Assembly (NCBI GenBank): GCA_002729885.1
Contig: PBUB01000009.1
Coordinates: 62,001 to 126,000, forward strand
Direction of reading: 5' to 3'
Length of the DNA stretch: 64,000 bases
Source of the DNA: Spirochaetaceae bacterium
Lineage (GTDB): Bacteria; Spirochaetota; Leptospiria; Leptospirales; Leptonemataceae
The notes below the pieces were generated by a model. The model did not search any database, had not been told where the DNA came from, and was given only the letters and a program-made list of their open reading frames with translations. Below, in pieces: positions 30,679 through 39,933 of this stretch. Both the position numbers and the translations under genes were made by a program. Within the stretch, counting starts at the first letter, position 1. Every line of letters starts with the position of its first letter.

Positions 30679-31644
30679 ATGGCTTCTTTTCTGGATCGAG
30701 CACTGGACTGGATGGTATTTCCCGGTTATGACGCTACAGGCTACCATATCCGCAAAATGTCCTGGGATAAATCGGATACGGAAGTAGATCTTTCCGGAAA
30801 GGAGGCCCTCATAACCGGGGCCAATCAGGGTATTGGCCGGGCCACTGCAGAGGCGCTACTGCGGCGCGGAGCTCGGGTACACATGGTCTGCCGGGATCCA
30901 GAGAAAGGCAGCCGTGCTCTGAAGGAGCTGGTGACAGAGGACACTTCCGGGAAGCCGGAGCTTCATATTGTAGATCTTTCGGATGTTCGGGCTTTGATGG
31001 ACTTTCTCCACTCGTTTCAGCGGCAGAACCGGAGTCTGGATATCCTGGTAAACAATGCAGGGGTTCTCCTGGCCCGCCGGATGGAAGCCCCGGATGGGCT
31101 GGAAATGACCTTTGCCGTTAATATCCGGGCCCCATTTTTGATTACAGAAACCCTTTTTCCTCTATTAAATAGATCTGGAGACGGGCGGGTGATCAATGTC
31201 TCCTCCGGGGGGATGTATCTGGCCCCTATCCAGTTTCAGGATCTGCTCTGGGAAAATCGACCGTTCGACGGTGTGATGGCCTACGCAGAAACCAAACGAG
31301 GTGAGAATCTGCTCACTCAAAAATGGGCGGAAAAATGGAAAAACACCGGCATTAAGATCAACAGTATGCATCCAGGTTGGGCGGACACTCAGTCTGTGAA
31401 AGATTCCCTTCCCCTGTTTAGAGCTCTGACTGCCCCCTTCCTTAGAAGTCCGGAGCAGGGTGCCGACACCATCGTCTATCTGGCCTGCAAACCGGATCTT
31501 TCGGAAAGCGGGAAGTTTTTCTGTGACAGGGAAGTTCGTCCCATAGATCGAATGAAGAAGACCATGCTGAGCCCGGAGCAAATAGATGATTACTACAGCA
31601 AGGTCAGGGAAATTTCATTCGACGCAATTGGAAACCCTGTATAG
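30679..31644 (+). CDS. Short-chain dehydrogenase/reductase
   Basis: NAD(P)-dependent oxidoreductase of 321 aa, of the extended form related to DHRS12 and retinol-dehydrogenase-like SDRs. The cofactor motif [12 protein letters not shown], the catalytic Ser in INVSSGG and the YxxxK motif in YAETKRG are all intact. A 50-residue N-terminal region ([19 protein letters not shown]) precedes the Rossmann fold. The start at 30679 is the ATG that begins this region; the frame extends upstream into the divergent promoter. Ends 9 bp before the hybrid-kinase gene. Substrate unknown; lipid alcohols fit its GMC neighbour. Confidence 0.88.
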   Translation: MASFLDRALDWMVFPGYDATGYHIRKMSWDKSDTEVDLSGKEALITGANQGIGRATAEALLRRGARVHMVCRDPEKGSRALKELVTEDTSGKPELHIVDLSDVRALMDFLHSFQRQNRSLDILVNNAGVLLARRMEAPDGLEMTFAVNIRAPFLITETLFPLLNRSGDGRVINVSSGGMYLAPIQFQDLLWENRPFDGVMAYAETKRGENLLTQKWAEKWKNTGIKINSMHPGWADTQSVKDSLPLFRALTAPFLRSPEQGADTIVYLACKPDLSESGKFFCDREVRPIDRMKKTMLSPEQIDDYYSKVREISFDAIGNPV

Positions 31645-31653
31645 CCTGTAGAC

Positions 31654-32829
31654 ATGTCTGAACTCCCGGACCGTTTGATGCAACAGCTCAGCTTTGCGAT
31701 TCGAAACCCCATCAACGTTATACTGGGTACCATTGACCTGCACAGTACCACAGAAACGACCCCGGAGCAGGATCATTATATGCAAATGATTCGCCGGTCC
31801 GCCATGCAATTAATGGAAGCCAGCGATTCTCTCCTGGATCTGTTTGAGCTCAGGTCTGGCGCAGTAAACCCGGAGCTCCAGGAGTTCGACATTTCCGAGC
31901 TTGTACTGGAGGCCGTGAAGTTCAGGCAGCCCACTGCCAGCGGCAAAGGTCTGGAGCTGGAAGTATTTATGGAATCGGATCTGGTTAATCCATGTCTTAC
32001 GGATCCCTTCCTGCTGAAAAAGATTCTGTTTCAGTTGCTGGATAATGCAATAAAGTTCACAGATCGAGGCTCCATTGCTGTGCATCTGTCCAGGGCCGAA
32101 GTTCCGCCTTCCGGTCAGGTGGATCAGCCACATCTATGCATCGAAGTAAGAGATACCGGCATTGGCATCGATGCCAATCGGCTGGAACACCTGTTCGATG
32201 GTCCTTCTGAAGAAAGAAACTATCGATCCAGTTATGATGGAGCAGGGCTCGGTCTCTTGCTCGCTTCGCGGATGGCCTCCATGATTCAGGGCACTCTCTC
32301 CGTAGAAAGTGAGCCAGGAAAGGGCAGTCGATTTTCGCTGGTGTTTCCGGTGCAATCTGTAGAAAAGCGAATGAGCGGCGAAATCCATCTGAGCGGAGCA
32401 GAATCGACTTCGAATCGCACCGAAGGAATTCGCATTCTATGTGCAGAAGACGATCCGGACAGTAGATATCTGGTAGAGCATCATCTAAGGGCCAGAGGCT
32501 GGGAAACCCGAATGGCCTCGAATGGGCTGGAAGCTCTGGAGGCCTGTAGAAAAGAATCTTTCGATATAATTCTGATGGATGTTCAAATGCCGGAAATGGA
32601 TGGATTTGAAGCCACCGCAGCCATTCGCAAGCTTGGCGGCGATGAAGGAACACAGGGGCTGGATGTTCCCATCATCGCACTCACAGCTCATGCTCTAAAA
32701 AAGGACCGGGAGATCTGTCTTCAGGCTGGAATGGATGATTATCTTTCCAAGCCGGTCCATCGGGAGGAGTTGTACTCGGCTATTGAATATCATGTTAGAG
32801 CGGCCCGTCAAAGACATCTGGTAGAGTAG
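31654..32829 (+). CDS. Hybrid kinase-receiver protein lacking the phospho-acceptor His
   Basis: 391 aa: a HisKA-like helix pair, a HATPase domain and a C-terminal receiver. The H-box, normally SHEIRTPLN, reads SFAIRNPIN, so the phosphorylated His is Phe and the neighbouring Glu is Ala. The ATP domain keeps LLDNAIKFTDRG, DTGIGID and GAGLGLLLA. The receiver keeps the acidic pair in CAEDDPDSR, the phospho-Asp in IILMDVQMPEMDG, and the Lys in YLSKPVH. No sensor domain or membrane helix is present. It may act as a phosphatase or binding pseudokinase rather than autophosphorylate. It lies 9 bp after the SDR gene, probably in one operon. Confidence 0.87.
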   Translation: MSELPDRLMQQLSFAIRNPINVILGTIDLHSTTETTPEQDHYMQMIRRSAMQLMEASDSLLDLFELRSGAVNPELQEFDISELVLEAVKFRQPTASGKGLELEVFMESDLVNPCLTDPFLLKKILFQLLDNAIKFTDRGSIAVHLSRAEVPPSGQVDQPHLCIEVRDTGIGIDANRLEHLFDGPSEERNYRSSYDGAGLGLLLASRMASMIQGTLSVESEPGKGSRFSLVFPVQSVEKRMSGEIHLSGAESTSNRTEGIRILCAEDDPDSRYLVEHHLRARGWETRMASNGLEALEACRKESFDIILMDVQMPEMDGFEATAAIRKLGGDEGTQGLDVPIIALTAHALKKDREICLQAGMDDYLSKPVHREELYSAIEYHVRAARQRHLVE

Positions 32830-32898
32830 AGCGAAAGGGCTTCCACGCAACAGAACATGGAAGCCCCGGAAATGCCATCGCGGAGCTATGGAAGAATC

Positions 32899-35205
32899 CT
32901 ACTGCTCCTCTAGAAGTTCCACCCCATTATTGTTCTTAACAGGCTCCGGTTCCGAAGGCAGGGCTCGTCCAGGGGCAGTATTGATGGTCATCTTGATTCC
33001 TGCATAAATGAACCGCGGTCTACGAGGATCCAGCTCGGCATTGTAATGATCGAATACATTGTCAACGCCTGCGAAAGCCTCATAGTAGTCCCAGAATCTG
33101 TATCGCACCCGAATATCCAGGGTATGATTGGCATTGGCCAGATAATAACCGTAATCCGGCGTATCCGGGTCCAGATCTATCAAAGTAAACTCTCGGTTCT
33201 GATAGAGCGCTGGAAGGATTACGCTGGTATCCAGCTCGAATCGCCGATTCTGAAAGGTAAGCAGTGCATCTTTTTCATAGTAGAACGGCTGATGCCCTTC
33301 GATGTGGCCGCGAATGGAAAAACCGAACCCTGCGTCGGGGGAATAGGACAGCGAGTAGAAGCCCCTGTGTCTGGCTCTGCCTTCCAGCGGAATCTCCTGA
33401 ACCTTGTCGAACGTATCTGTAAAAGTATATCCCAGTCCAATGACCCAGACTTTTGCAAATCGGATTTCAGCCATGGTTTCCAGACCTCTGGTAAACGCTT
33501 TAGAAATGTTTACAGTCTGATACGTGGTCAAATCGTCGCTGCGATCCGGTAGCCGGCGAAAATCGATTAAATTCGTAATCGAATTGTAGAATCCACTGGC
33601 CGACAGCCAGAGCCAATCGGTAGCCGCATAGTCCACAGATGCATTGTATCCGTTGGATTTTTCCGGCTCCAGATCTTCATTTCCCACTACCTGATAACCT
33701 ACACCCGGATTCTGAAATGCAAAGTACAGATCCTTAAACGATGGGGCTCGATACCCCTGGCCTGCTCCGACTCGTAGTGTCCATTTAGGAGCCGGATCCC
33801 AGCGAGCCGAAAGACGGGGGAGTGCCTGGGATCCAAACTGAGAGTCGTGCTCAAATCGAACTCCCGGAGTAAAGTAGAACAACGCATCAAATGGTTGCCA
33901 TTCATCCTGCAAGAAACCGGCCGTTCTCTGGCGATAACCGTAGCCGCTTCCTTCAATTCGAGGCGATACGTATTCTTCGATCAGTCCCTCCAGCCCTCCG
34001 GTGAGGACATGATTTCCCAGACCATAGTCCAGCTGGGCTCTAAATTCGTGGGTTCTGTCCTCCTGGGTTTCCTCTGAATCCAGATCATCGGATCTGCGTT
34101 GATCGATGTTCAATGTGTCCAGAAACCTGGCATGGGAATAATGAAGGCTTAAAGCCGTAGGATAGCTCCACTCGTACCTGGTGGAAACGGAAGCCTGAGC
34201 GTCATGGGTTTCATTTCTGCGATCCAGCACAGCCCGTGGAGGTGAAAAATCTACAATCTCCTGATCCAGATATCTGTAGGATAGACTTCCATCTACATCC
34301 CAGTTTTCCTGGATGGAGTAGCGAAAGCGATCCGATACATTCAGATCACGGAATGCACTGCCAGTTTGATCTTCGGTACCTGGGATGGATTCATATTCGA
34401 AACCGGGCAGGAGTCTTCCAAGAATACGTGCCTTCTTCTTTTGTTCCGTTTCCGGATTTAGATCGTATCCATCACTACGATGCCAGCCAGCGATGAACAT
34501 GTTGGAAAAATTCTCCTGGCTGGTTCCCAGGGCAACACTGGCATGACTCTCATTCCCGGAGCCAAAATGAAGCTTTCTTCCGCTACCGTATTGCATCTCT
34601 GCCTGAGCGAAAAACGGACTACTGCTTCTGCGAGTGATTATGTTGATGACACCGGCCATAGCCTCGGAGCCGTAGAGAGCCGATGCCGGCCCTTTAATGA
34701 TTTCGATTCGCTCGATCTCCTCGGCCTTGATGCGACTCAGGTCAATGGCGCCATCGATGCGACCTGTAACCCGGTCTCCATCGATTAGAATGAGCACGTA
34801 CTCAGGATCCAGTCCTTGCATGCGAATTTCCTGACCGCGAATGCCTTCCCTTACTTCAATACCTGGATGATTTCGCAGAACATCGGAAAGGTTTCTGGCT
34901 CCCTGTTCCTCGATTTCCTTTCGATCCACAACCTCTGTGCGCGTTATGGATTCGCTTATAGGTCTGGGGCGCTTGTCGCCGGTAACAACAATGGTTGCAT
35001 CCTGAGGCTCTTCAGCTTGCAAGGGCGAGAAGAGACTTCCAGAGAGAAGGTTGATCAAGGAACAGCACAGTAGCCCGAGGCAAACGTCCACGATCCTGTG
35101 GCTCCGATTTGATGTAGATATCCTTCGCCAGAAAACAGAACTGGAAATCCAGCGATACCTCCGGGATCTGCATCCATTCTGGATGTGATTGTGCCGTTCT
35201 ATCAT
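32899..35205 (-). CDS. TonB-dependent outer-membrane receptor (heme-type)
   Basis: Outer-membrane active-transport receptor of 768 aa. A signal segment (residues 40-64, LGLLCCSLINLLSGSLFSPLQA) leads to a TonB-box-like DATIVVTG, a plug domain (LSDVLRNHPGIEV, RIEIIKGPASALYGSEAMAGVINII) and a 22-strand-type barrel rich in Tyr and Arg. Its ATG overlaps the stop of the HmuY-like gene by four bases (ATGA), so the two are translationally coupled. The surrounding hmuTUV genes make heme or hemoprotein the likely ligand, although no FRAP/NPNL heme signature was identified. Confidence 0.9.
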   Translation of the reverse strand: MIERHNHIQNGCRSRRYRWISSSVFWRRISTSNRSHRIVDVCLGLLCCSLINLLSGSLFSPLQAEEPQDATIVVTGDKRPRPISESITRTEVVDRKEIEEQGARNLSDVLRNHPGIEVREGIRGQEIRMQGLDPEYVLILIDGDRVTGRIDGAIDLSRIKAEEIERIEIIKGPASALYGSEAMAGVINIITRRSSSPFFAQAEMQYGSGRKLHFGSGNESHASVALGTSQENFSNMFIAGWHRSDGYDLNPETEQKKKARILGRLLPGFEYESIPGTEDQTGSAFRDLNVSDRFRYSIQENWDVDGSLSYRYLDQEIVDFSPPRAVLDRRNETHDAQASVSTRYEWSYPTALSLHYSHARFLDTLNIDQRRSDDLDSEETQEDRTHEFRAQLDYGLGNHVLTGGLEGLIEEYVSPRIEGSGYGYRQRTAGFLQDEWQPFDALFYFTPGVRFEHDSQFGSQALPRLSARWDPAPKWTLRVGAGQGYRAPSFKDLYFAFQNPGVGYQVVGNEDLEPEKSNGYNASVDYAATDWLWLSASGFYNSITNLIDFRRLPDRSDDLTTYQTVNISKAFTRGLETMAEIRFAKVWVIGLGYTFTDTFDKVQEIPLEGRARHRGFYSLSYSPDAGFGFSIRGHIEGHQPFYYEKDALLTFQNRRFELDTSVILPALYQNREFTLIDLDPDTPDYGYYLANANHTLDIRVRYRFWDYYEAFAGVDNVFDHYNAELDPRRPRFIYAGIKMTINTAPGRALPSEPEPVKNNNGVELLEEQ

Positions 35206-35861
35206 GGATCGATCCTTTTCCAGTCAATGGTGATGTATCCGGAAGTGCCTGCTTCGGAGTAGTAATCGTGGAACTGAACAGCGTAATAATCCGCACTATC
35301 CGAAGATCGAATGACATACACTTCCCCTTTGCTGGTCAGTACATGGGTTTCGCTATCGTAGGTGTACCATTCCAGCATTACCGGCGAACCGCTGAAACTG
35401 GTGCTCCCGCTTCCGCTGCCCCCGCCTCCAGAAGTGGATAGATTCGTATCGCTGGCCAGGTTGGGACAGAAGCCAGAAGTCCCGGACGAGAACTGCGAGA
35501 ATGAATTAACGGCGGCCAGACTTGAAAGACCCGTGTTGCAGCTGGCCCCGGTTCCCGAGCCGGAGGTGCCTCCATTCGTACCTACTGCGAAGCGCCTGAA
35601 TCGCATGTCCCAGGGACCACCGGCCAATGTGGTGGCTCCAATATTCAAATCGCAATGAGTCCATTCCAGCTGGGATGTGGCCTGCACCAGTGTGCGATTG
35701 AATCCGGATTGCACATTGGTGGTGCAGGATCCAGTGCCTGCCTCCGAATCAATCTCGAGAACAGAGTCCAGAATACCCTGGAGCTGGTTGTCATGGGCCG
35801 GATGTCTGCACTGAGACGCCAGTGCGAGGCTGAGTACGAGCGCGATGAGCAGGGTCGTCAT
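35202..35861 (-). CDS. hmuY: HmuY-like heme-binding lipoprotein
   Basis: Predicted surface lipoprotein of 219 aa, with signal ALVLSLALASQC giving a lipobox Cys. Downstream are WDMRFRRFAVGTNGG and a C-terminal YYAVQFHDYYSEAGTSGYI block, which match the pattern of the HmuY family that captures heme and passes it to a TonB-dependent receptor. A Gly/Ser-rich stretch (residues 155-170) is likely a loop or linker. The start at 35861 gives the signal at the N-terminus and has AAGGGG upstream; the longer frame to 36065 is disfavoured. A Fur-like box lies 155 bp upstream. Confidence 0.75.
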   Translation of the reverse strand: MTTLLIALVLSLALASQCRHPAHDNQLQGILDSVLEIDSEAGTGSCTTNVQSGFNRTLVQATSQLEWTHCDLNIGATTLAGGPWDMRFRRFAVGTNGGTSGSGTGASCNTGLSSLAAVNSFSQFSSGTSGFCPNLASDTNLSTSGGGGSGSGSTSFSGSPVMLEWYTYDSETHVLTSKGEVYVIRSSDSADYYAVQFHDYYSEAGTSGYITIDWKRIDP

Positions 35862-36015
35862 CTGGGAACCCCTTCGAGTCTTTCGGCAAGCCTGGCAGCA
35901 TTTCTTTCCCTTACTGCATGCAGCGGATTGTGTCTCGGAGCCCAGGGAGGTTTTTGCCTGCGGTTGCTCGTTCCGGGCTGCTTTCAGTCCGGCCCCGGCG
36001 CGCCTCATATGCGGA

Positions 36016-36030
36016 TGAGACTCAATCTCA
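36016..36030. promoter_or_regulatory. Fur-like operator upstream of hmuY
   Basis: TGAGACTCAATCTCA, a 15-bp inverted repeat (TGAGA-N5-TCTCA) in the space between hmuVS and hmuY. It matches the two boxes before hmuT and the one before exbB. Confidence 0.6.
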
Positions 36031-36069
36031 GGCCAGGGGCGCAAGATTTCATTCGGCAGTCTCATCCGA

Positions 36070-37950
36070 TTACACCCCCACAGCTTTCAGGGAATGAGCC
36101 AGTTCAGTCCAGGAATCCTGCTCTTTCTGCCCGGGTTTTCGCTTACCAAAGAACTGAACGATCATTTCTCCATGTTCATCGAAACATTCCACAGACGTTA
36201 CCGTTCCATCGCTTGTGGGCTTTTCTACTAGATATACTCGATGAATGAGATCTGTCCGAAGATGCAGATTGAAATCCGGATCCATCACATTGATCCATTC
36301 ATTCAGAGGTTTGATGCTTTTTACCGGTCCTGTATGGATCTGAATGAGTCCGGGGCTGCCAACGAATACCATGATTTCCTGGTTTTTTTCAGAGGCGAGT
36401 TCCAGCATTCGTGCAGGAGTCTGATTGTTCAGCAGAGTGGTGAATTTGCCTTCTGCCAGCTCCATGGCCTGTAATCTGTGGCAGTTATACTTCTTCAGCA
36501 TGCTGAAGAAGTCATGGGTGTCCTTGAGAGATTCCCATTCAGATAACAGCGCACTGCTATCCACTTCACCGTACTGATCAATCAGGGGGGAGGGGGCAGG
36601 GGCTGGACTGACATCGAATTGAAGGCTTTGATCTTCGTTCTTGAATGTTTCCGCAAGTTGAGCCAGCGCGCCCTGTTTTGACGCTTCGGTTTCATATATC
36701 TTATGCAGTGCCGTTCCATGAGCATCGAAGAACTGCAGGCTGCTGCGTGGTTCGCCGCGAAGTACATCATTTACGGCAAAAGCATGCTTCCAGCCGGAAT
36801 AGAAAATCCTTAGATCGATGTCCGGTCCCACGACCAGGCCCATAGGTCCGTTGGCAGATATGTTTTCGTAAACGCCTTTCCTTTCGTGAACACAGGCTTC
36901 GTTTCGTGTAAGTGCCATTACCTTTCCCAGAGAACCCATTTCAGCCATAATGGCGGTGAATTCAGGTCGAAGGTAGGTAACATCTTCGGTCCGTGTGGCC
37001 AGAAGCTCCATTTCGCTTACCGAAAGTTTTTTTGCGGCGTCGCGAATGCGAATACGGGGATTTTCTTCCTTGAGAGCATCCCATTTTTTCTTTAACTCGT
37101 TCATTTCAGTCTCCTTTCTAATTTTTTCTCTGGAATCTATTTCTTTGCTACTCTCAGCCCGGTTGCCCGGATTGGACTCGCTGGGCCCGGCCGGCACGAT
37201 TGCCTGGATACCGTTTTCGTTCTGAAAGACATGAATTCGCACATCATACAGTTCACTCAGACGTTCCCGGGTCAGAACCATATGCGGTGGGCCGGACGCT
37301 TGCAGTGTTCCCTCCTTTAGAAGTGAGATGCGGTCTGCGTAGCGAGCGGCCAGTCCTGGATCATGCAGAATGAGAAATACACCGGTGCCTTCATCTGCTT
37401 TACTGCGAGCAATCTCCAGCATCTGTAGCTGATGCTTTATATCCAGTCCGGTTACCGGTTCATCCAGAAGCATGTAGGAAGAGCCGTTTTCTCCCTCCAG
37501 CTGGCAGAGTACCCGGGAAAGCTGGATTCTTTGCTTTTCGCCTCCAGATAAAGTGAGATAGGACTGCTCGCTAAAGGTAATGGATTCCGTTCGTTTTAAG
37601 GACCTTGTCACAGCCCAATCGTCCAGACCTGAATCCGGATGCGGAAGCCGTCCCAATAAAACGATTTCTCTGGCCCGGTATGCGAATGGAACCACGCTGG
37701 ACTGCAGTAGTACTGCTCGACGACGAGCCAGTTCTCGAGACCGGTAATCCTTCAGGGGCCGCTGATCCATTAACACCGATCCACTGGAAGGATGTAAATC
37801 GCCCGTAAGCAAGCCCAGTAGCGTGGACTTTCCCGCTCCGTTGGGCCCTAGAAGAACATGCAACTCACCTGGATGCACTTCCATGCTTGCATTCTTTAGA
37901 ATGCATCGGGAATCCACGCGATAGCTGACGTTATCGAGTATCAAGCCCAT
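36070..37950 (-). CDS. Fused heme ABC ATPase and HmuS heme-degrading/carrier protein
   Basis: 626 aa joining two proteins that are usually separate. Residues 1-250 are an HmuV-type ABC ATPase: Walker A GPNGAGKST, signature LSGGEKQRIQLSR, Walker B YMLLDEP, switch His LILHDPG. Residues 283-626 are a HemS/HmuS/ChuS-type protein beginning MNELKKKWDALKEENPRIR, with its tandem heme-binding repeats. The junction codon for Met283 (37104) is preceded by AAAGGAG at ideal distance, so a separate HmuS could also be made from the same mRNA. The start overlaps hmuU by 10 bp. Confidence 0.9.
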   Translation of the reverse strand: MGLILDNVSYRVDSRCILKNASMEVHPGELHVLLGPNGAGKSTLLGLLTGDLHPSSGSVLMDQRPLKDYRSRELARRRAVLLQSSVVPFAYRAREIVLLGRLPHPDSGLDDWAVTRSLKRTESITFSEQSYLTLSGGEKQRIQLSRVLCQLEGENGSSYMLLDEPVTGLDIKHQLQMLEIARSKADEGTGVFLILHDPGLAARYADRISLLKEGTLQASGPPHMVLTRERLSELYDVRIHVFQNENGIQAIVPAGPSESNPGNRAESSKEIDSREKIRKETEMNELKKKWDALKEENPRIRIRDAAKKLSVSEMELLATRTEDVTYLRPEFTAIMAEMGSLGKVMALTRNEACVHERKGVYENISANGPMGLVVGPDIDLRIFYSGWKHAFAVNDVLRGEPRSSLQFFDAHGTALHKIYETEASKQGALAQLAETFKNEDQSLQFDVSPAPAPSPLIDQYGEVDSSALLSEWESLKDTHDFFSMLKKYNCHRLQAMELAEGKFTTLLNNQTPARMLELASEKNQEIMVFVGSPGLIQIHTGPVKSIKPLNEWINVMDPDFNLHLRTDLIHRVYLVEKPTSDGTVTSVECFDEHGEMIVQFFGKRKPGQKEQDSWTELAHSLKAVGV

Positions 37951-38966
37951 GATAGTTCTCCTTTCTTTCGCTGGATCAAATACAGGAAAAAGGGAGCCCC
38001 CAGAAAGGCGGTGATGATTCCGATGGGAAGCTCGGCTGGAGCAACCACGGTTCTTGCCAGAAGATCTGCCAGAGTGAGTACAATTGCGCCCAGCAAAAAG
38101 CTATAGGGGAGCAAGGTGCGATGATCCGGCCCGGTAGCCAGGCGAACCAGGTGAGGAACCACGAGGCCTACGAAAACTATGATTCCAGCCACAGCCACGC
38201 CGGCCCCCACACACAGTCCGGATACGATGACCAGGGCCTGCTTGAATCGTTCCACCGGCAATCCCAGATGCCTGGCTTCCCTTTCGCCCAGGGATAGAGC
38301 ATTCAGACCTTTGCCCAGAAAAGGAAAGCTGATCAGAGGAAGAGCCAGCACCGGCAGAATGTAGGGCAGCTTTTGCCAGGTGGCACCGCTCAAACTTCCC
38401 ATGCGCCAGAAGGTAAGATCTCTAAGCTGATCGTCATCGGCCAGAAAAGTTAGAAATCCAATGCAGGCCTCTGCCAGAGCCATAATTGCCACGCCGGACA
38501 GTAGCAATGTGGCGATGTTGGTTCGACCGGATCTTGTAGAGATGATGTAAACCAGAAAGCATGTACCTACGCCACCCAGAAAGGCTGCCACGGAAAGAGC
38601 GGCGTTCCCCTGAAGCAATGGGATATGAGCGCCCAGAACAATGGAAATGGCGGCCAACAGCGCCGACCCGGAAGAAATTCCTATAAGACCTGGATCCACA
38701 ATCGGATTGCGAAACAGTCCCTGCATCAGCGCACCGGCGAATCCCAGTGCGCCGCCCAGAAAAACCCCCAGGACAATTCGCGGCAGACGGATGGCCCACA
38801 GAACCTGAGAAGCCATAGCCTGGTCCTCTGTGGCCTGCCCCAGGAGCATTGCAGGAATCCATTCCACGGGAATTGCGAAGGCTCCCATACACATGGAAGT
38901 GATAGTGGAAGCCATAAGGATTACCAGACCTGCGGCTGCCAGGACGATGTGAACCGGAAATCTCAT
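37941..38966 (-). CDS. hmuU: Heme ABC transporter permease HmuU
   Basis: Inner-membrane permease (FecCD/BtuC type), 341 aa with about ten hydrophobic helices. Family motifs: RLPRIVLGVFLGGALGFAGALMQGLFRNPIVDPGLIG near the start, and the cytoplasmic coupling region with LPVERFKQALVIVSGL. It overlaps hmuT by 4 bp (ATGA) and hmuVS by 10 bp, so the three are translationally coupled. Forms the channel for heme taken from HmuT. Confidence 0.92.
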   Translation of the reverse strand: MRFPVHIVLAAAGLVILMASTITSMCMGAFAIPVEWIPAMLLGQATEDQAMASQVLWAIRLPRIVLGVFLGGALGFAGALMQGLFRNPIVDPGLIGISSGSALLAAISIVLGAHIPLLQGNAALSVAAFLGGVGTCFLVYIISTRSGRTNIATLLLSGVAIMALAEACIGFLTFLADDDQLRDLTFWRMGSLSGATWQKLPYILPVLALPLISFPFLGKGLNALSLGEREARHLGLPVERFKQALVIVSGLCVGAGVAVAGIIVFVGLVVPHLVRLATGPDHRTLLPYSFLLGAIVLTLADLLARTVVAPAELPIGIITAFLGAPFFLYLIQRKKGELSWA

Positions 38967-39808
38967 TTCAACGCAGACAATTCCGAAATCAATTCTCGAA
39001 GCGCGATATGGAGCCTGGAGGAAAATCCCAGTAATAGCAGATCATCCATGGCGATCACTCTGCGATTCTTTCCTGCATCTGTAAGAGCTACCCCCGGAAT
39101 GCGAAGCAGTCCATCGATTCCACCGATGCTTGCAAGTGCACGGGTAGGGATAAGGATGACCTCTGGATTGGCACCCACCATGGCTTCCGAAGTAAGAGGT
39201 CGAAAGCCGTTGAATCCAGTTATGGCATTCTTTCCGCCAGCCAGCTCTATCATGCTGTGGGCCTGAGTTCCGGATCCGGAAACCTGAACCATTCCGGGCC
39301 CTCGAGCATAGATAAACAGAACCCGCCATTCCTTCTCAGGCTTCGCAAGCGCTGCAATGGCCTGCTTCATACGGGAAACCAGGGCCCGGGCCTGCTCTTC
39401 TTTGCCTGCATGCTTTCCTGCGAAAAGAATTTTCGCATAGGTGGATTCCGGGGTCCACTTATCTTCAAATAGCTTTAGATCCACTCCGCTGGATCGCAAC
39501 TGCTGCAGCACCGGCGGAGGCCCTGCCTCTCCTGTGCCTATGACTAAATCCGGCTTCAGGGAAAGTACTCCCTCGGCAGAAATCTTTCGTTGATATCCTA
39601 CTTTAGGGAGTCCCTGGGCTCTGGGAGGGTAAATGGACGATGTGTCTACCCCCACTACCTGGTCTCCGGCGCCAATGGCGAACAGGATCTCGGTCATACT
39701 TCCGTTAAGAGATACAATGCGCTTTGGAGCACTGGCCAGCGCAGCGCCGGAAAGAAGAAGCAGTGCCACAACCACTGCCATGGTTCGAGAGGTTAATTTC
39801 TGTAGCAT
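38963..39808 (-). CDS. hmuT: Periplasmic heme-binding protein HmuT
   Basis: Substrate-binding protein of the heme ABC importer, 281 aa. A signal peptide (MLQKLTSRTMAVVVALLLLSGAALA) precedes KRIVSLNGSMTEILFAIGAGDQVVGVDTSS, the two-lobed BtuF-type fold. The heme-ligand Tyr residues are probably among IYPPRAQGLPKVGYQRK and FIYARG. The ATG at 39808 opens with the signal; the frame extends to 39916 through two Fur-like boxes, which cannot be coding. First gene of the hmuT-hmuU-hmuVS operon. Confidence 0.9.
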   Translation of the reverse strand: MLQKLTSRTMAVVVALLLLSGAALASAPKRIVSLNGSMTEILFAIGAGDQVVGVDTSSIYPPRAQGLPKVGYQRKISAEGVLSLKPDLVIGTGEAGPPPVLQQLRSSGVDLKLFEDKWTPESTYAKILFAGKHAGKEEQARALVSRMKQAIAALAKPEKEWRVLFIYARGPGMVQVSGSGTQAHSMIELAGGKNAITGFNGFRPLTSEAMVGANPEVILIPTRALASIGGIDGLLRIPGVALTDAGKNRRVIAMDDLLLLGFSSRLHIALRELISELSALK

Positions 39809-39851
39809 GGGGGCCACGGAATGAAGAGCGGAATTTCCTGGCAAGCGAGAA

Positions 39852-39866
39852 TGAGAATGAGTCTCA
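39852..39866. promoter_or_regulatory. Fur-like operator upstream of hmuT
   Basis: TGAGAATGAGTCTCA, a TGAGA-N5-TCTCA inverted repeat 44 bp before the hmuT start. It resembles the 7-1-7 Fur box and lies in the divergent promoter region. Confidence 0.65.
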
Positions 39867-39899
39867 AAAAAAGAATGACAGACAGTCCGCGGTACGATA

Positions 39900-39916
39900 T
39901 TGAGACGCAATCTCAA
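39900..39916. promoter_or_regulatory. Fur-like operator in the hmuT/lipoprotein divergent promoter
   Basis: TTGAGACGCAATCTCAA, a perfect 6-5-6 inverted repeat ending 17 bp before the plus-strand lipoprotein ATG. With the box 33 bp away it could let one regulator repress both directions. Confidence 0.65.
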
Positions 39917-39933
39917 AAAATAGGAGAGTCAAT

